Assembly: GCF_002005225.1 (NCBI RefSeq) | Contig: NZ_CP019724.1 | Location: 4,667,501-4,731,500, forward strand | Direction of reading: 5' to 3' | DNA from: Streptomyces pactum | GTDB lineage: Bacteria > Actinomycetota > Actinomycetes > Streptomycetales > Streptomycetaceae | Length of the DNA stretch: 64,000 nt | Part shown: positions 47,216 to 54,983 of the stretch, in pieces | Numbering within the stretch: position 1 is the stretch's first letter | How the letters are laid out: each line of letters starts with the position of its first letter | Made by a program: the position numbers and the translations under genes | Notes under the pieces: model-generated | Databases searched by the model: none | Told to the model about the DNA's origin: nothing | The model's input: the letters and a program-made list of their open reading frames with translations, nothing else

Positions 47216-47390
47216 GACGACGGTCGGCCACCGGAAAGGCGGTGACCGGTGCCCCGGCGATCGACGACGACCGGCGACCGACGACCCAGCGATCGGTGAA
47301 CCGGCGACCGGTGTCCCGGTGACCGGCGAACCGGTGCCGACGGCAGGCCCCCGGCGCCCGGCCCCCAAGCACTCGGCCCCGACCTCTGGC

Positions 47391-47453
47391 CTCCGCCCCT
47401 CGGCCCCCGATCTCCGCCCCTCGGCCCCCGATCTCCGCCCCTCGGCCCCCGAT
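47391..47453. repeat. 21-bp tandem repeat, 3 perfect copies
   Basis: ctccgcccctcggcccccga plus t, copies at 47391, 47412 and 47433, embedded in a longer degenerate array of the same words. Confidence 0.93.
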
Positions 47454-47708
47454 CTCCGACCCCCGGCGCCCGGCCTTCGCCCCTCGGCCCCCGACCTCCG
47501 CCCTCCCGGTCCCCGAGCTCTGGCCTCCGCCCCCGGCCCCCGACCCTCGGACCCGACCCCCGACCTCCGGCGTCCGACAGGCGAGACGGCGTCGTCCGTA
47601 CCGTAGATACGGTGGTCGGCGGCCCGGTCCGGGTCGCGCTCCGTCATGCGCCGGGAAGAGCATCGATCCCGTATCGCGGACGATCCCGTCTCAGGATGCG
47701 ACACGGCG

Positions 47709-47738
47709 GTGACACGCCCCGCTGTCCGTCCCTACGAT
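47709..47738 (+). promoter_or_regulatory. Sigma-70 (HrdB-like) promoter of the cysA leader
   Basis: -35 gtgaca at 47709-47714 and -10 tacgat at 47733-47738, 18-bp spacer. The -10 box ends 7 nt before the ATG of the leader peptide, so the transcript would start at or next to that ATG and be leaderless. Confidence 0.7.
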
Positions 47739-47745
47739 CGGACCC

Positions 47746-47826
47746 ATGAAGCGACAGGCGGATCTCACCAAGCGGCGGGCAGTGGACCTGTGCCGCGTTG
47801 CCGCCATGCTCTGTCGCACCTTCTGA
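47746..47826 (+). CDS. Putative 26-aa leader peptide upstream of cysA
   Basis: Begins MKRQADLTKRRAVDLCRVAA and ends MLCRTF. The segment AVDLCRVAAMLCR fits the pattern of short leader peptides (R-x-x-DL-x-R-x-x-x-x-CR) that precede sulfur-metabolism genes in actinobacteria. A consensus promoter places the transcript start at the ATG, so it is probably leaderless. Two Cys codons near the end, 128 bp before cysA, suggest cysteine- or sulfur-responsive attenuation or coupling; mycobacterial Cys-rich leaderless short ORFs are known to act in this way. The regulatory role here is inference. Confidence 0.72.
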   Translation: MKRQADLTKRRAVDLCRVAAMLCRTF

Positions 47827-47954
47827 GCCGGCCGGCGACGCCGCCGTCCGTGCCCCCCTCACCGCCCTGCCCAGGGCACCCGCGCGCCGCCCCGGCATGA
47901 GCGCGCACACCCTCTCACCGCACGCCCCGCCGCCAACTGCCCCGGAGGAGAAAC

Positions 47955-48800
47955 ATGAGCCGCAGCGACGTACTGGTCGACGCCGACTGGCTGCAGGACC
48001 ACCTGGACGACCCGTCCATCGCGATCGTCGAGGTGGACGAGGACACGTCCGCGTACGACAAGAACCACATCAAGAACGCGATCCGGATCGACTGGACCCA
48101 GGACCTCCAGGACCCGGTCCGCCGCGACTTCGTCGACCAGGAGGGCTTCGAGAAGCTCCTGTCGGAGAAGGGCATCTCCAACGACCACACCGTGGTCCTC
48201 TACGGCGGCAACAACAACTGGTTCGCGTCCTACGCCTACTGGTACTTCAAGCTGTACGGCCACGAGAACGTCAAGCTCCTCGACGGCGGCCGCAAGAAGT
48301 GGGAGCTGGACGCCCGCGAGCTGGTCGCCGGTGACGAGGTGCCCCAGCGCGCCGCCACCGACTACAAGGCGAAGCCGCAGAACACCGCGATCCGCGCGTT
48401 CCGCGACGACGTGGTCGCCGCCATCGGCGCGCAGAACCTGGTCGACGTCCGCTCGCCCGACGAGTTCTCCGGCAAGCTGCTCGCCCCGGCCCACCTCCCG
48501 CAGGAGCAGTCGCAGCGCCCGGGCCACGTCCCGTCCGCCCGCAACATCCCGTGGTCGAAGAACGCCAACGACGACGGCACCTTCAAGTCGGACGACGAGC
48601 TCAAGCAGCTCTACACCGACGAGCAGGTCGACCTGGCCAAGGACACCATCGCCTACTGCCGCATCGGTGAGCGCTCGGCCCTGACCTGGTTCGTCCTGCA
48701 CGAGCTGCTGGGCGTGGAGAACGTCAAGAACTACGACGGCTCCTGGACCGAGTACGGCTCCCTCGTCGGCGTGCCGATCGAGCTCGGCGCCGCGAAGTAA
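47955..48800 (+). CDS. cysA: Thiosulfate sulfurtransferase (rhodanese), CysA/SseA type
   Basis: A 281-aa two-domain rhodanese transferring sulfane sulfur from thiosulfate to thiophilic acceptors. The N-terminal inactive domain has VVLYGGNNNWFASYAYWYFK; the C-terminal domain carries catalytic Cys235 in YCRIGERS, with VDVRSPDEFSG and GHVPSARNIPW signatures. GGAGGAG is 5 nt before the ATG. It is followed by the DUF1416 gene at 41 bp, an arrangement (rhodanese plus SseC-like protein) conserved in actinobacteria. A leader peptide lies upstream. By position SCO4164. Confidence 0.95.
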   Translation: MSRSDVLVDADWLQDHLDDPSIAIVEVDEDTSAYDKNHIKNAIRIDWTQDLQDPVRRDFVDQEGFEKLLSEKGISNDHTVVLYGGNNNWFASYAYWYFKLYGHENVKLLDGGRKKWELDARELVAGDEVPQRAATDYKAKPQNTAIRAFRDDVVAAIGAQNLVDVRSPDEFSGKLLAPAHLPQEQSQRPGHVPSARNIPWSKNANDDGTFKSDDELKQLYTDEQVDLAKDTIAYCRIGERSALTWFVLHELLGVENVKNYDGSWTEYGSLVGVPIELGAAK

Positions 48801-48841
48801 GCAACCCGACCGACCTCTTCCGAACCCCTCAGGAGTACGAC

Positions 48842-49129
48842 ATGTGCGGTGCGAAGGCCGGTGGCCCCGACGCCTCGACGATCAAGCCCGGTGAGACCAC
48901 GATCCAGGGTCAGGTGACCCGCGACGGCGAGCCGGTGACGGGCTACGTCCGGCTGCTGGACTCCACCGGAGAGTTCACGGCGGAGGTCCCGACCTCCGCG
49001 ACGGGCCAGTTCCGCTTCTACGCGGCCGAGGGCACCTGGACCGTGCGGGCGCTCGTCCCGGGCGCCAGCGCCGACCGCAGGGTCGTCGCCCAGCAGGGCG
49101 GGCTGGCGGAGGTCGCGATCGCCGTCTGA
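48842..49129 (+). CDS. DUF1416 (SseC-like) protein
   Basis: A 95-aa small protein of the DUF1416 family, called SseC in mycobacteria, always next to the thiosulfate sulfurtransferase gene. It begins MCGAKAGGPDASTIKPGETT with a conserved Cys at position 2, then a carboxypeptidase-regulatory-like beta domain (IQGQVTRDGEPVTGYVRLLD). CAGGAG lies 6 nt upstream of the ATG. The Cys2 may accept sulfur; role unproven. It ends the operon at a strong hairpin. Confidence 0.92.
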   Translation: MCGAKAGGPDASTIKPGETTIQGQVTRDGEPVTGYVRLLDSTGEFTAEVPTSATGQFRFYAAEGTWTVRALVPGASADRRVVAQQGGLAEVAIAV

Positions 49130-49159
49130 CGGCGAGCGGCACGGTAGCGGCAGGCGACG

Positions 49160-49210
49160 GCCGGAGGGCCGCACCCCACGGGTTGGACGCCCGGGGTGCG
49201 GCCCTCCGGC
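49160..49210 (+). terminator. Terminator of the cysA operon
   Basis: 18-bp perfect stem: gccggagggccgcacccc (49160-49177) with ggggtgcggccctccggc (49193-49210), 15-nt loop, starting 30 bp after the DUF1416 stop. No U run. Confidence 0.85.
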
Positions 49211-49254
49211 ATACCCGTCAGGTCCGGACGCACATCCGGACCTACCCTGGACGT

Positions 49255-49515
49255 ATGTACGCGCGGCGGCGGCATCGCTACTTCGTGATGATGGGTATCT
49301 GCATCGCGCTGTTCGTCCTGGCCTGGGGAGTCGTCCGCCTCTGGTCGGTCCCCGCGGCCGTCGGCATGTGCCTGGTCGCCATGGTCATCCCCCCGGTCGC
49401 CGCGATGGTCGCCAACCGCCGTGGCCCCGACGACCGCTGGTGGGACGACCCCTCCGGCGACCCGAAGTCCGACGAGTGGTGGGACGAGCTGGACGGCAGG
49501 AAGGGACGCCGCTAG
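49255..49515 (+). CDS. DUF3099-like small membrane protein
   Basis: An 86-aa membrane protein with two transmembrane helices (YFVMMGICIALFVLAWGVV and AVGMCLVAMVIPPVAAMVA) and a Trp/Asp-rich cytoplasmic tail (DDRWWDDPSGDPKSDEWWDE). The pattern fits DUF3099. TACCCT at 49243-49248 lies 6 nt before the ATG and there is no Shine-Dalgarno, so it is probably leaderless. The frame is open upstream but that part overlaps the terminator. Function unknown. Confidence 0.82.
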   Translation: MYARRRHRYFVMMGICIALFVLAWGVVRLWSVPAAVGMCLVAMVIPPVAAMVANRRGPDDRWWDDPSGDPKSDEWWDELDGRKGRR

Positions 49516-49637
49516 GGCCGTCACCTCGATCACGAGTTTCGCCGCCATGACCGAATCGTGATCAAGGCCGCCGCAACCCCGGGCGTCGGCTGTGGGTCTC
49601 CTGGGTGCGCGCTTACGGAACGCGCGCTTCACGTTCT

Positions 49638-50430
49638 GTGGGAGACGTCATTCAAGAGGAACCAGCCAGACCCGCGTCGTCGTCCGGCGATGCGTCCGGG
49701 CTCACCGAGGGGGCCGGACGGCCCCGGCGGCGCGGGCGTCCGGCCCTGCTCATCGCTGCCGCCGCCGTGTTGGGCCTGGTCGCCGGCGTCTGCGCCGGAG
49801 TCCTCGTGCAGGCGGGCCGGGAACCGACGAAGCTGCCGCCCCTGTCGCAGGCCGCGCTCGCGCACGGCGAGGGGAAGCCGCCGAAGCCACTGCCCGCCGC
49901 CCAGGACCGCCAGGTGCGCACCGAGGGCGACCTGCGTGACCTGCTGCTGAAGAAGCCGCGCGGGGTGGAGGAGGTCGACTGGCTGAAGGGCTCCGACGGC
50001 TGGATGGACCTGGCGGGCTACGCCGGGACCTTCGGGAACCCGGAGTATGGGTTCGAGAACCTGCTCCGAAGGGAGTTCCGCCGGGCCGCCGTCACGGGCT
50101 GGGAGGTCGACGGCGCGTACTCCGTGGAGATCCGGCTGATCCAGTACCGGCAGGAGGAGGTTCTCGGCGCAGCCGCGGCCAATGAGAGCGGCCAGTACTT
50201 CGCGGGCCGGGAAGGCGTCGACGACTGGGGAATCCCGGGCACGGGGGACGGCCGGGTGTACGTCGCCCGGCACCCCCCTCCCCGGCCTCGACGCCTCGGC
50301 GTTCCCCTACCGGGCACAAGCGCACGCCCGGCGGGGTGACATCGCCGTGGAGATCTGGGTGAGCGGGGCCGAGCGGGTCGACAAGAAGATGATCACGGAT
50401 GTGGCCGAGCGGCAGATGGAGCGGCTGTGA
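49638..50430 (+). pseudogene. Membrane-anchored protein gene with a frameshift in a C6 run
   Basis: First of three overlapping genes. Product: cytoplasmic N-terminus, one transmembrane helix (LLIAAAAVLGLVAGVCAGVL), then an extracytoplasmic domain including GDLRDLLLKKPRGVEEVDWL. The frame breaks at a run of six C (50273-50278): removing one C continues the protein from VYVARH into PLPGLDASAFPYRAQAHARR and on to DVAERQMERL, with the stop at 50428-50430 in a GTGA overlap with the next gene. That overlap is strong evidence that the downstream frame belongs to this gene. Either a true inactivating indel or a sequencing error. Start uncertain: GTG 49638 or GTG 49605. Confidence 0.75.
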
Positions 50431-51791
50431 ACGAGAACCGCGACGACGCCCCGCCGACGACCGCGGTCGTCCCCGACACGGACGCTGCCCCATCCGCCCC
50501 CGTGGAGGCGTCCGCGCCGGTGGCCGCATCCGTCCCCGTGGAGGCGTCCGCGCCGGTGGCCGCATCCGTCCCCGTGGAGGCGTCCGCGCCGGTGGCCGCG
50601 TCAGCCCCTGTGGCCGCATCTGCGCCGGTGGCCGCGTCCGCGCCGGTGGCCGCATCCGTCCCCGTGGAGGCGTCCGCGCCGGTGGCCGCGTCAGCCCCTG
50701 TGGCCGCATCTGCGCCGGTGGCCGCGTCAGCCCTTGTGGCCGCATCCGTCCCCGTGGAGGCGTCCGCGCCGGTGGCCGCGTCAGCCCCTGTGGCCGCATC
50801 TGCGCCGGTGGCCGCGTCAGCCCTTGTGGCCGCATCCGCCCCCGTGACCGCGTCCGCGCCGGTGGCTGCATCTGCGCCGGTGGAGGCGTCTGCGCCGGTG
50901 GCCGCATCCGCCCCCGTGGGCGCAATTGACACCGTGGACGTAGTGGACCCCGCGGGCGTAGTGGAGGAGCCAGCGGATGCGGTGGACGTGCAGGCCAACG
51001 AACCCACCACCGAACCGCTCTCCTCCGCCCCCGGACGGCGCGGCGGTCGCCGGATCGCCGCCGTCACCGGGGCACTCCTGCCGGCCGTCGCCGTGGTCGG
51101 AGCCGTTGCGTGCACCGCCGTGGCCGTCGCGGACGCCGACCGGGATCCGGGCGCCTCTTCCTGGGCGCGCGCCGAGCCCGCCGCCGGCCGGCCGGCGGCG
51201 GAGGCGAAGCCGGGCAGCCTGGCCTGGACCCTCGTGCCGTACCGGCCCGACAACTGGTCGCGCGGCCCCGATCTGGGGAAGTTCGGCTCGGACGCCGTGC
51301 TGAACGGCGACCGGACGACCGCCCTGTTCAAGGAGTCGCTGGCTGGACTGCCTCGATCCGAGCGCAAGCAAATGGAGAAGGAGATCGACCGCAGACCGGT
51401 CAAGGAGATGGCGATGCGCAGCTATGCCTTCACCACGGGAGACAACGCCGACCGCGCGGCGGGCGCCGCCACCATGACCCTCGTTCTGTCCCGACTGGAG
51501 GACCCGGCCGCCGCCCGCGCCGTGACGAAAGGCCAGAACGCGTTCCTGGGCGCCCTGGGCCTCTTCCGCGACGGCCCCGAGATCGAGGGCTTCGAGGACG
51601 CCGAGTGTTTCCGCACGCCCTCCGGTTCCGGCGGTGACCGGAAGCTCGACTCGATGTACTGCTACGCCTCCGTGGCGGACATCGCGGTCACCGCCACAGC
51701 CGAGGGACTGCAGCCATTCGACGCCGAGGGCGTCGCCGCGCTGTTGAAGGACCAGCTAGACCGCATCGTCGAACCCGGGGAGTCCGTGTGA
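50427..51791 (+). CDS. Membrane-anchored protein with SAPVAA repeat region
   Basis: A 454-aa protein. Residues about 23-165 are a 6-aa repeat (SAPVAA, SAPVEA, SVPVEA variants); then an acidic linker, one transmembrane helix (IAAVTGALLPAVAVVGAVAC) and an extracytoplasmic domain of about 240 residues with two Cys (DAECFRTPSG and DSMYCYASVA) likely forming a disulfide. The long repeat would lie on the cytoplasmic side if the single helix has the usual orientation. It overlaps both neighbours by 4 nt. No family recognised; the three genes share topology and probably form a complex. Confidence 0.82.
   Translation: MNENRDDAPPTTAVVPDTDAAPSAPVEASAPVAASVPVEASAPVAASVPVEASAPVAASAPVAASAPVAASAPVAASVPVEASAPVAASAPVAASAPVAASALVAASVPVEASAPVAASAPVAASAPVAASALVAASAPVTASAPVAASAPVEASAPVAASAPVGAIDTVDVVDPAGVVEEPADAVDVQANEPTTEPLSSAPGRRGGRRIAAVTGALLPAVAVVGAVACTAVAVADADRDPGASSWARAEPAAGRPAAEAKPGSLAWTLVPYRPDNWSRGPDLGKFGSDAVLNGDRTTALFKESLAGLPRSERKQMEKEIDRRPVKEMAMRSYAFTTGDNADRAAGAATMTLVLSRLEDPAAARAVTKGQNAFLGALGLFRDGPEIEGFEDAECFRTPSGSGGDRKLDSMYCYASVADIAVTATAEGLQPFDAEGVAALLKDQLDRIVEPGESV
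50493..50922 (+). repeat. 18-bp imperfect tandem repeat, about 24 copies, coding
   Basis: Variants of gcgtccgcgccggtggcc encoding ASAPVA, arranged in higher-order blocks (for example the block starting gcatccgtccccgtggagg at 50650 recurs at 50742). In-frame expansion of a Ser-Ala-Pro-Val region. Confidence 0.93.
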
Positions 51792-52651
51792 CCGAGCAGA
51801 TCGCCCCGTCGGCATCCCTCCCGCACACTTCCGTTCTGCCGCCCATGCCGGACGCCCCGCCGCCCGGCGCCCCGGCCCCGTCGGGCAAGGACCGCCGCGT
51901 CCTGCGCGCCGTGCTGCGCTGGACCGCGGCCGTCGCCGTCTTCGCGGTGGTCGGGTCGGCCGCGGCGTACGGCATCACGCGTATGGACCGGACGGACGTG
52001 CCCGGGCTCGCGACCGCGTCGGACGGGCGCTGGGCGTACCCGACGTTGACCGCGGCGCCGCTGCCTGCCGGCAGCCCGGGGCCGTTCGCCGAGGAGAACG
52101 CGGCCGGTGCACACTACGCCGATCTGCGGGCCCTGCTCCTGCCGGCGCCCGAGGGAGCGACGGCGGACCGGGCGCTGCGTGGTACGGACGGTTGGCTGGC
52201 GACGGAGACCTTTCTCGCGGAGTACGGCGCGGAGGCCGACCGTGACGAGCTGCGGCAGAAGGTCGTCGATGCGGGACTGCGCCACATCGCCGCCCGTGGC
52301 TGGACCACTCACGACGGGACGCACACGCGGATCTACCTGCTCCAGTTCGGGACGGCGGCCGTCGTGGACGATCTGCACACCATGCAGCTCGCGCCGTACG
52401 ACAGGCCGGCCTACGCCGTGCGGGGCACGGAGACGGTGGAACCCGACGAGGACTTCCCGGAGGCCGCCGAGTCCGACGACGTGCTCACCTCCGTCTACAC
52501 CGAGTCCGAGCCCTACGGCGGCGAACAGGTCCGCGAGGCGTACCTCGGTGCCGGCGACGTTCTGGCGGTGGTGCTGCAGAGCCGCTCGGGCGGTGCAGCG
52601 GCGGTGCCCTTCCAGCAGACCGTGGCCCTGCAAACGCGGCTGCTCCTCTGA
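51788..52651 (+). CDS. Membrane-anchored protein, paralogue of the first gene of the operon
   Basis: A 287-aa protein: Pro-rich cytoplasmic N-terminus, one transmembrane helix (WTAAVAVFAVVGSAAAYGI), then an extracytoplasmic domain. The segment YADLRALLLPAPEGATADRA and following GTDGWL aligns with EGDLRDLLLKKPRGVEEVDW and GSDGWM in the first gene, so the outer domains are homologous. GTG start overlaps the preceding stop (GTGTGA). Unknown function; it is the last gene before a nested inverted-repeat structure that may end transcription. Confidence 0.82.
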   Translation: MTEQIAPSASLPHTSVLPPMPDAPPPGAPAPSGKDRRVLRAVLRWTAAVAVFAVVGSAAAYGITRMDRTDVPGLATASDGRWAYPTLTAAPLPAGSPGPFAEENAAGAHYADLRALLLPAPEGATADRALRGTDGWLATETFLAEYGAEADRDELRQKVVDAGLRHIAARGWTTHDGTHTRIYLLQFGTAAVVDDLHTMQLAPYDRPAYAVRGTETVEPDEDFPEAAESDDVLTSVYTESEPYGGEQVREAYLGAGDVLAVVLQSRSGGAAAVPFQQTVALQTRLLL

Positions 52652-52702
52652 CCGCCCCCGGGCGGGCCTCCCGGCGAGGCCGGGGCGGGGCCCCTCCACC
52701 TC

Positions 52703-52790
52703 AAAAGCGTGAGCACTTCGCCCTTCATTGTCCTCGGGGCGCTCAATTGAGCGACCCGAGGACACTTCTCCGTCATCTGCTCACGCTTTT
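52703..52790. terminator. Nested inverted-repeat structure between converging genes
   Basis: Three concentric inverted repeats: outer aaaagcgtgagca / tgctcacgctttt (52703-52715 / 52778-52790), middle tgtcctcggg / cccgaggaca (52729-52738 / 52755-52764), inner perfect 14-bp palindrome cgctcaattgagcg (52740-52753). The outer arms end in A4 and T4, giving a U run on both strands, so a bidirectional terminator is the simplest reading. The elaborate form is unusual. Confidence 0.7.
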
Positions 52791-52799
52791 CAGTAGCAC

Positions 52800-53162
52800 T
52801 CAGTAGACGAGGGCCTGCGTGTCGTCGGCCAGCGCCTCCTGCACGAAGACCTGCGCGCCCGCGATCCGTACGCCCTCGATGACGTCCTTCTCGGTGAGGT
52901 CGCGGCGGGCCGCGCACTGCGTGCACAGCGTCACCCGGCCGCCGGCCAGCAGGGAGTCGAGCAGGTCGGGCAGCGGCGCGGCGTGCGGCAGCTCGAACTC
53001 GGCGGCGCGTCCCGGCACCGCGAACCAGGCGGACTCCCCGGTCAGCCACAGCGACACGTCGACGCCGCTGGCCACGGCCACCGCCGCCACCGTGAACGCC
53101 TGAGAACACCGCTCGGGCGCGTCCGCCCCCGCCGTCACCTTGATCACGAGCTTCTTCGCCAT
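52800..53162 (-). CDS. DsrE-family protein
   Basis: A 120-aa cytoplasmic protein of the DsrE/DsrF-like fold: KKLVIKVTAGADAPERCSQA at the N-terminus, AVAVASGVDVSLWLTGESAW, and a Cys pair in RVTLCTQCAARRDL, the position of the conserved active Cys in DsrE/YchN-like sulfur-transfer proteins. Sulfur or redox role inferred. Its stop is 10 bp from the nested hairpin. Normal length for the family. Confidence 0.85.
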   Translation of the reverse strand: MAKKLVIKVTAGADAPERCSQAFTVAAVAVASGVDVSLWLTGESAWFAVPGRAAEFELPHAAPLPDLLDSLLAGGRVTLCTQCAARRDLTEKDVIEGVRIAGAQVFVQEALADDTQALVY

Positions 53163-53178
53163 GGCCGAAGCGTAGCCC

Positions 53179-53580
53179 TCACGGGCGGGGCCAGGCGGCG
53201 ACGGTAACCGTCACCAGCAGCGTCGCGACGCAGACGACGGTGAGCAGGCCGCTGACGGCCGCGCCGTCCGGCGTGACGTACGGCCGTGGCCGCGACTTCC
53301 GCCGGGGTGCGGGCGCGGGTGCGAGTGAGGGCGAGAGTGAGGGCGAGGGCGAGGGTTCGGGCGAGGGCGAGGGCGAGGGCGAGGGTTCGGGCGAGGGTGA
53401 GGGCGAGGGTGAGGGCGCGGGCGAGGGCACGGGCGATGGCGCCGGTACCGGCTTCGGCGGGTGGGCCGGGTGGAACGCCGGCATCCCGAAGCCGGGGGAG
53501 AGGGGCGCCCGGTCGTGCCGGGGGGCGAGCCGCTGCGCCCGCTTGCACTCCTCGTAGGGCAGTCCGCCGTCGTACGTCAT
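53179..53580 (-). CDS. Pro/Ser-rich tail-anchored small membrane protein
   Basis: A 133-aa protein beginning MTYDGGLPYEECKRAQRLAP, then a long (SP)n and SPEP low-complexity stretch (about residues 45-90), a basic patch (PRRKSRPRPY) and one C-terminal transmembrane helix (AAVSGLLTVVCVATLLVTVT). The start ATG overlaps the stop of the upstream gene (ATGA), so the two are a translational unit. The repeat is DNA-level gagggc/gagggcg tandem sequence. No family recognised. Confidence 0.72.
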   Translation of the reverse strand: MTYDGGLPYEECKRAQRLAPRHDRAPLSPGFGMPAFHPAHPPKPVPAPSPVPSPAPSPSPSPSPEPSPSPSPSPEPSPSPSLSPSLAPAPAPRRKSRPRPYVTPDGAAVSGLLTVVCVATLLVTVTVAAWPRP

Positions 53581-53969
53581 CCCTCGTGCTCCTTGCGCTG
53601 GTGCTGGCGCAGCAGGACGTTCGCGTCCGTCACCGCGCTGTGGTCGAACGCCGCCCGCGCGACTTCCCGCCGGTCGGCCAGGCGGGCGCAGGCGTCGCAG
53701 TCGGGGACCGGCGCGGGCGGCCTGCCCGGGTCGCCGGGGGCCGGGGGCGTGGCGAGGGTGCGCTCGTTCGCGGCGCGGAGGCCCGCCCCGATGCGCTCGC
53801 GGTCGGTCGCCCGGCGCAGCCCGGCCGGCTCCGCCTCCCACTCCCGGCCGCCGCCGAGGGGCCGGAGCATCGCGCGGGGCCCGCTGCGGCCCCGGTACTC
53901 ACCGACCTTGGCGGTGGCGGGGTCGTAGAGCACGGTGCCGGGCTCGAAGGTGGCCGGTTCTGTTCTCAC
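53577..53969 (-). CDS. Hypothetical protein next to the XRE/DUF397 unit
   Basis: A 130-aa protein: MRTEPATFEPGTVLYDPATA, then VGEYRGRSGPRAMLRPLGGG and a helical C-terminus with a Cys pair (PDCDACARLADRREVA). The N-terminal half looks like a small beta barrel of the kind encoded beside XRE/DUF397 regulator pairs in Streptomyces. GTG start with GGGAGCGGAACC upstream. Divergent from the XRE gene across 171 bp, which suggests it is regulated with or by it. Function unknown. Confidence 0.75.
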   Translation of the reverse strand: MRTEPATFEPGTVLYDPATAKVGEYRGRSGPRAMLRPLGGGREWEAEPAGLRRATDRERIGAGLRAANERTLATPPAPGDPGRPPAPVPDCDACARLADRREVARAAFDHSAVTDANVLLRQHQRKEHEG

Positions 53970-54140
53970 GGTTCCGCTCCCTTACGTCAACTTCTTTACG
54001 GAATGCGACAGTTGCCCTACTCTGCGTAGTGCTGGGCAGTACGAGCATGACCCACGCCGGGGGTCGCCAAGCCCAAAACGGCCGCTAGTGCCACAACGGG
54101 CGCTCCAAATTCCACAAATTCCACAGCCGGGAGGGGTGCG

Positions 54141-54983
54141 GTGCCGCAGCGGAGGGCGATCACGGGTCGCAGTCAGGAACCGAGGGCACGGTTCGCGGAG
54201 GAACTGCGGCTGCTCCGGCAGGGGCGGGGCGTGTCCCTGCGGGGCGTGGCGGAGGCGGTGGGGTGGGACGCGTCCCAGTTCGGGAAGATGGAGAACGGCC
54301 ACACGCTGGGCGGCCCGGAGATCGTCGAGGCGCTGGACCAGTACTACGGCACGACCGGAATGCTCCTCACGCTGTGGGAGCTGGCGGTGGCGGACCCGAC
54401 GCAGTTCCGGGAGCAATACCGGCGGTACATGATCCTGGAGGCCGAGGCGATCAGCCTGTGGCACTACGCGGTGAGTGCACCGCCGGGCCTGTTGCAGACC
54501 GCCGGGTACGCGCGCGAGGCGCTTGCCGTGGGCTGGCTCAAGGGACCTGAACTGGAGCAGCAGGTCGAGGCACGTCTCGGCCGTCGGCAACTGCTGGACG
54601 GTGGGGCTCCACCGCCGTTTCGCGTCATTCTCTCCGAGGCGGTGCTGCGCACGTCGCTCCGTGACGTGGGGGCGTGGCGGGAGCAGCTGGCCCACTTGGT
54701 CGAGATGGCCGAGCGCCCCAGCATCACCCTCCAGGTACTGCCGTTCCGTGTGGGCCCGCACGGCCTGATGAACACCGCGGTGATGTTTCTGCGGCTGCCG
54801 AATGGCCGAGTCGTCGCTTACACAGAGAACGACCTGCGCGGTGAACTCGTGGAGGAAAACGCCTCAGTTGAGCTGCTGCAACGTAGGTACGATGCGATGC
54901 GGGACTCGGCACTGTCACCGGCCGAGTCGCGCGATTTCATTCTGCGGACGTTGGAGGAAGCGCCGTGCGAGCCATCGATCTGA
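54141..54983 (+). CDS. XRE-family helix-turn-helix regulator with DUF5753 domain
   Basis: A 280-aa protein. N-terminal helix-turn-helix: ELRLLRQGRGVSLRGVAEAV and SQFGKMENGHTLGGPEIVEA; C-terminal DUF5753-type domain from LEAEAISLWHYAVSAPPGLL to RDFILRTLEEAP, with the conserved RQ-L core (GRRQLLDGG). Streptomyces encode dozens of these, each paired with a DUF397 gene (BldB/WhiJ-like systems). It overlaps the DUF397 gene by 19 nt. GTG start, GGGAGGGG 10 nt upstream. A developmental or stress role is likely by family, but the specific target is unknown. Confidence 0.93.
   Translation: MPQRRAITGRSQEPRARFAEELRLLRQGRGVSLRGVAEAVGWDASQFGKMENGHTLGGPEIVEALDQYYGTTGMLLTLWELAVADPTQFREQYRRYMILEAEAISLWHYAVSAPPGLLQTAGYAREALAVGWLKGPELEQQVEARLGRRQLLDGGAPPPFRVILSEAVLRTSLRDVGAWREQLAHLVEMAERPSITLQVLPFRVGPHGLMNTAVMFLRLPNGRVVAYTENDLRGELVEENASVELLQRRYDAMRDSALSPAESRDFILRTLEEAPCEPSI

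Larger units (their letters stand above)
47216..47745. other. 530-bp spacer with C-rich repeats and the cysA leader promoter
   Basis: Left part (47220-47580) is a C/G-skewed low-complexity stretch on the plus strand containing ggcccccgac-type repeats, including a 21-bp array. Right part (47700-47745) holds a promoter for the leader peptide. Long open frames on the minus strand across the repeats (for example 47178-47663) look like composition artefacts. Confidence 0.75.

Noticed and set aside
47178..47663. Minus-strand 161-codon frame across the C-rich repeats
   Set aside because: Product is Gly/Arg/Ala repeat only, there is no ribosome binding site, and it overlaps the end of the DUF2993 gene.
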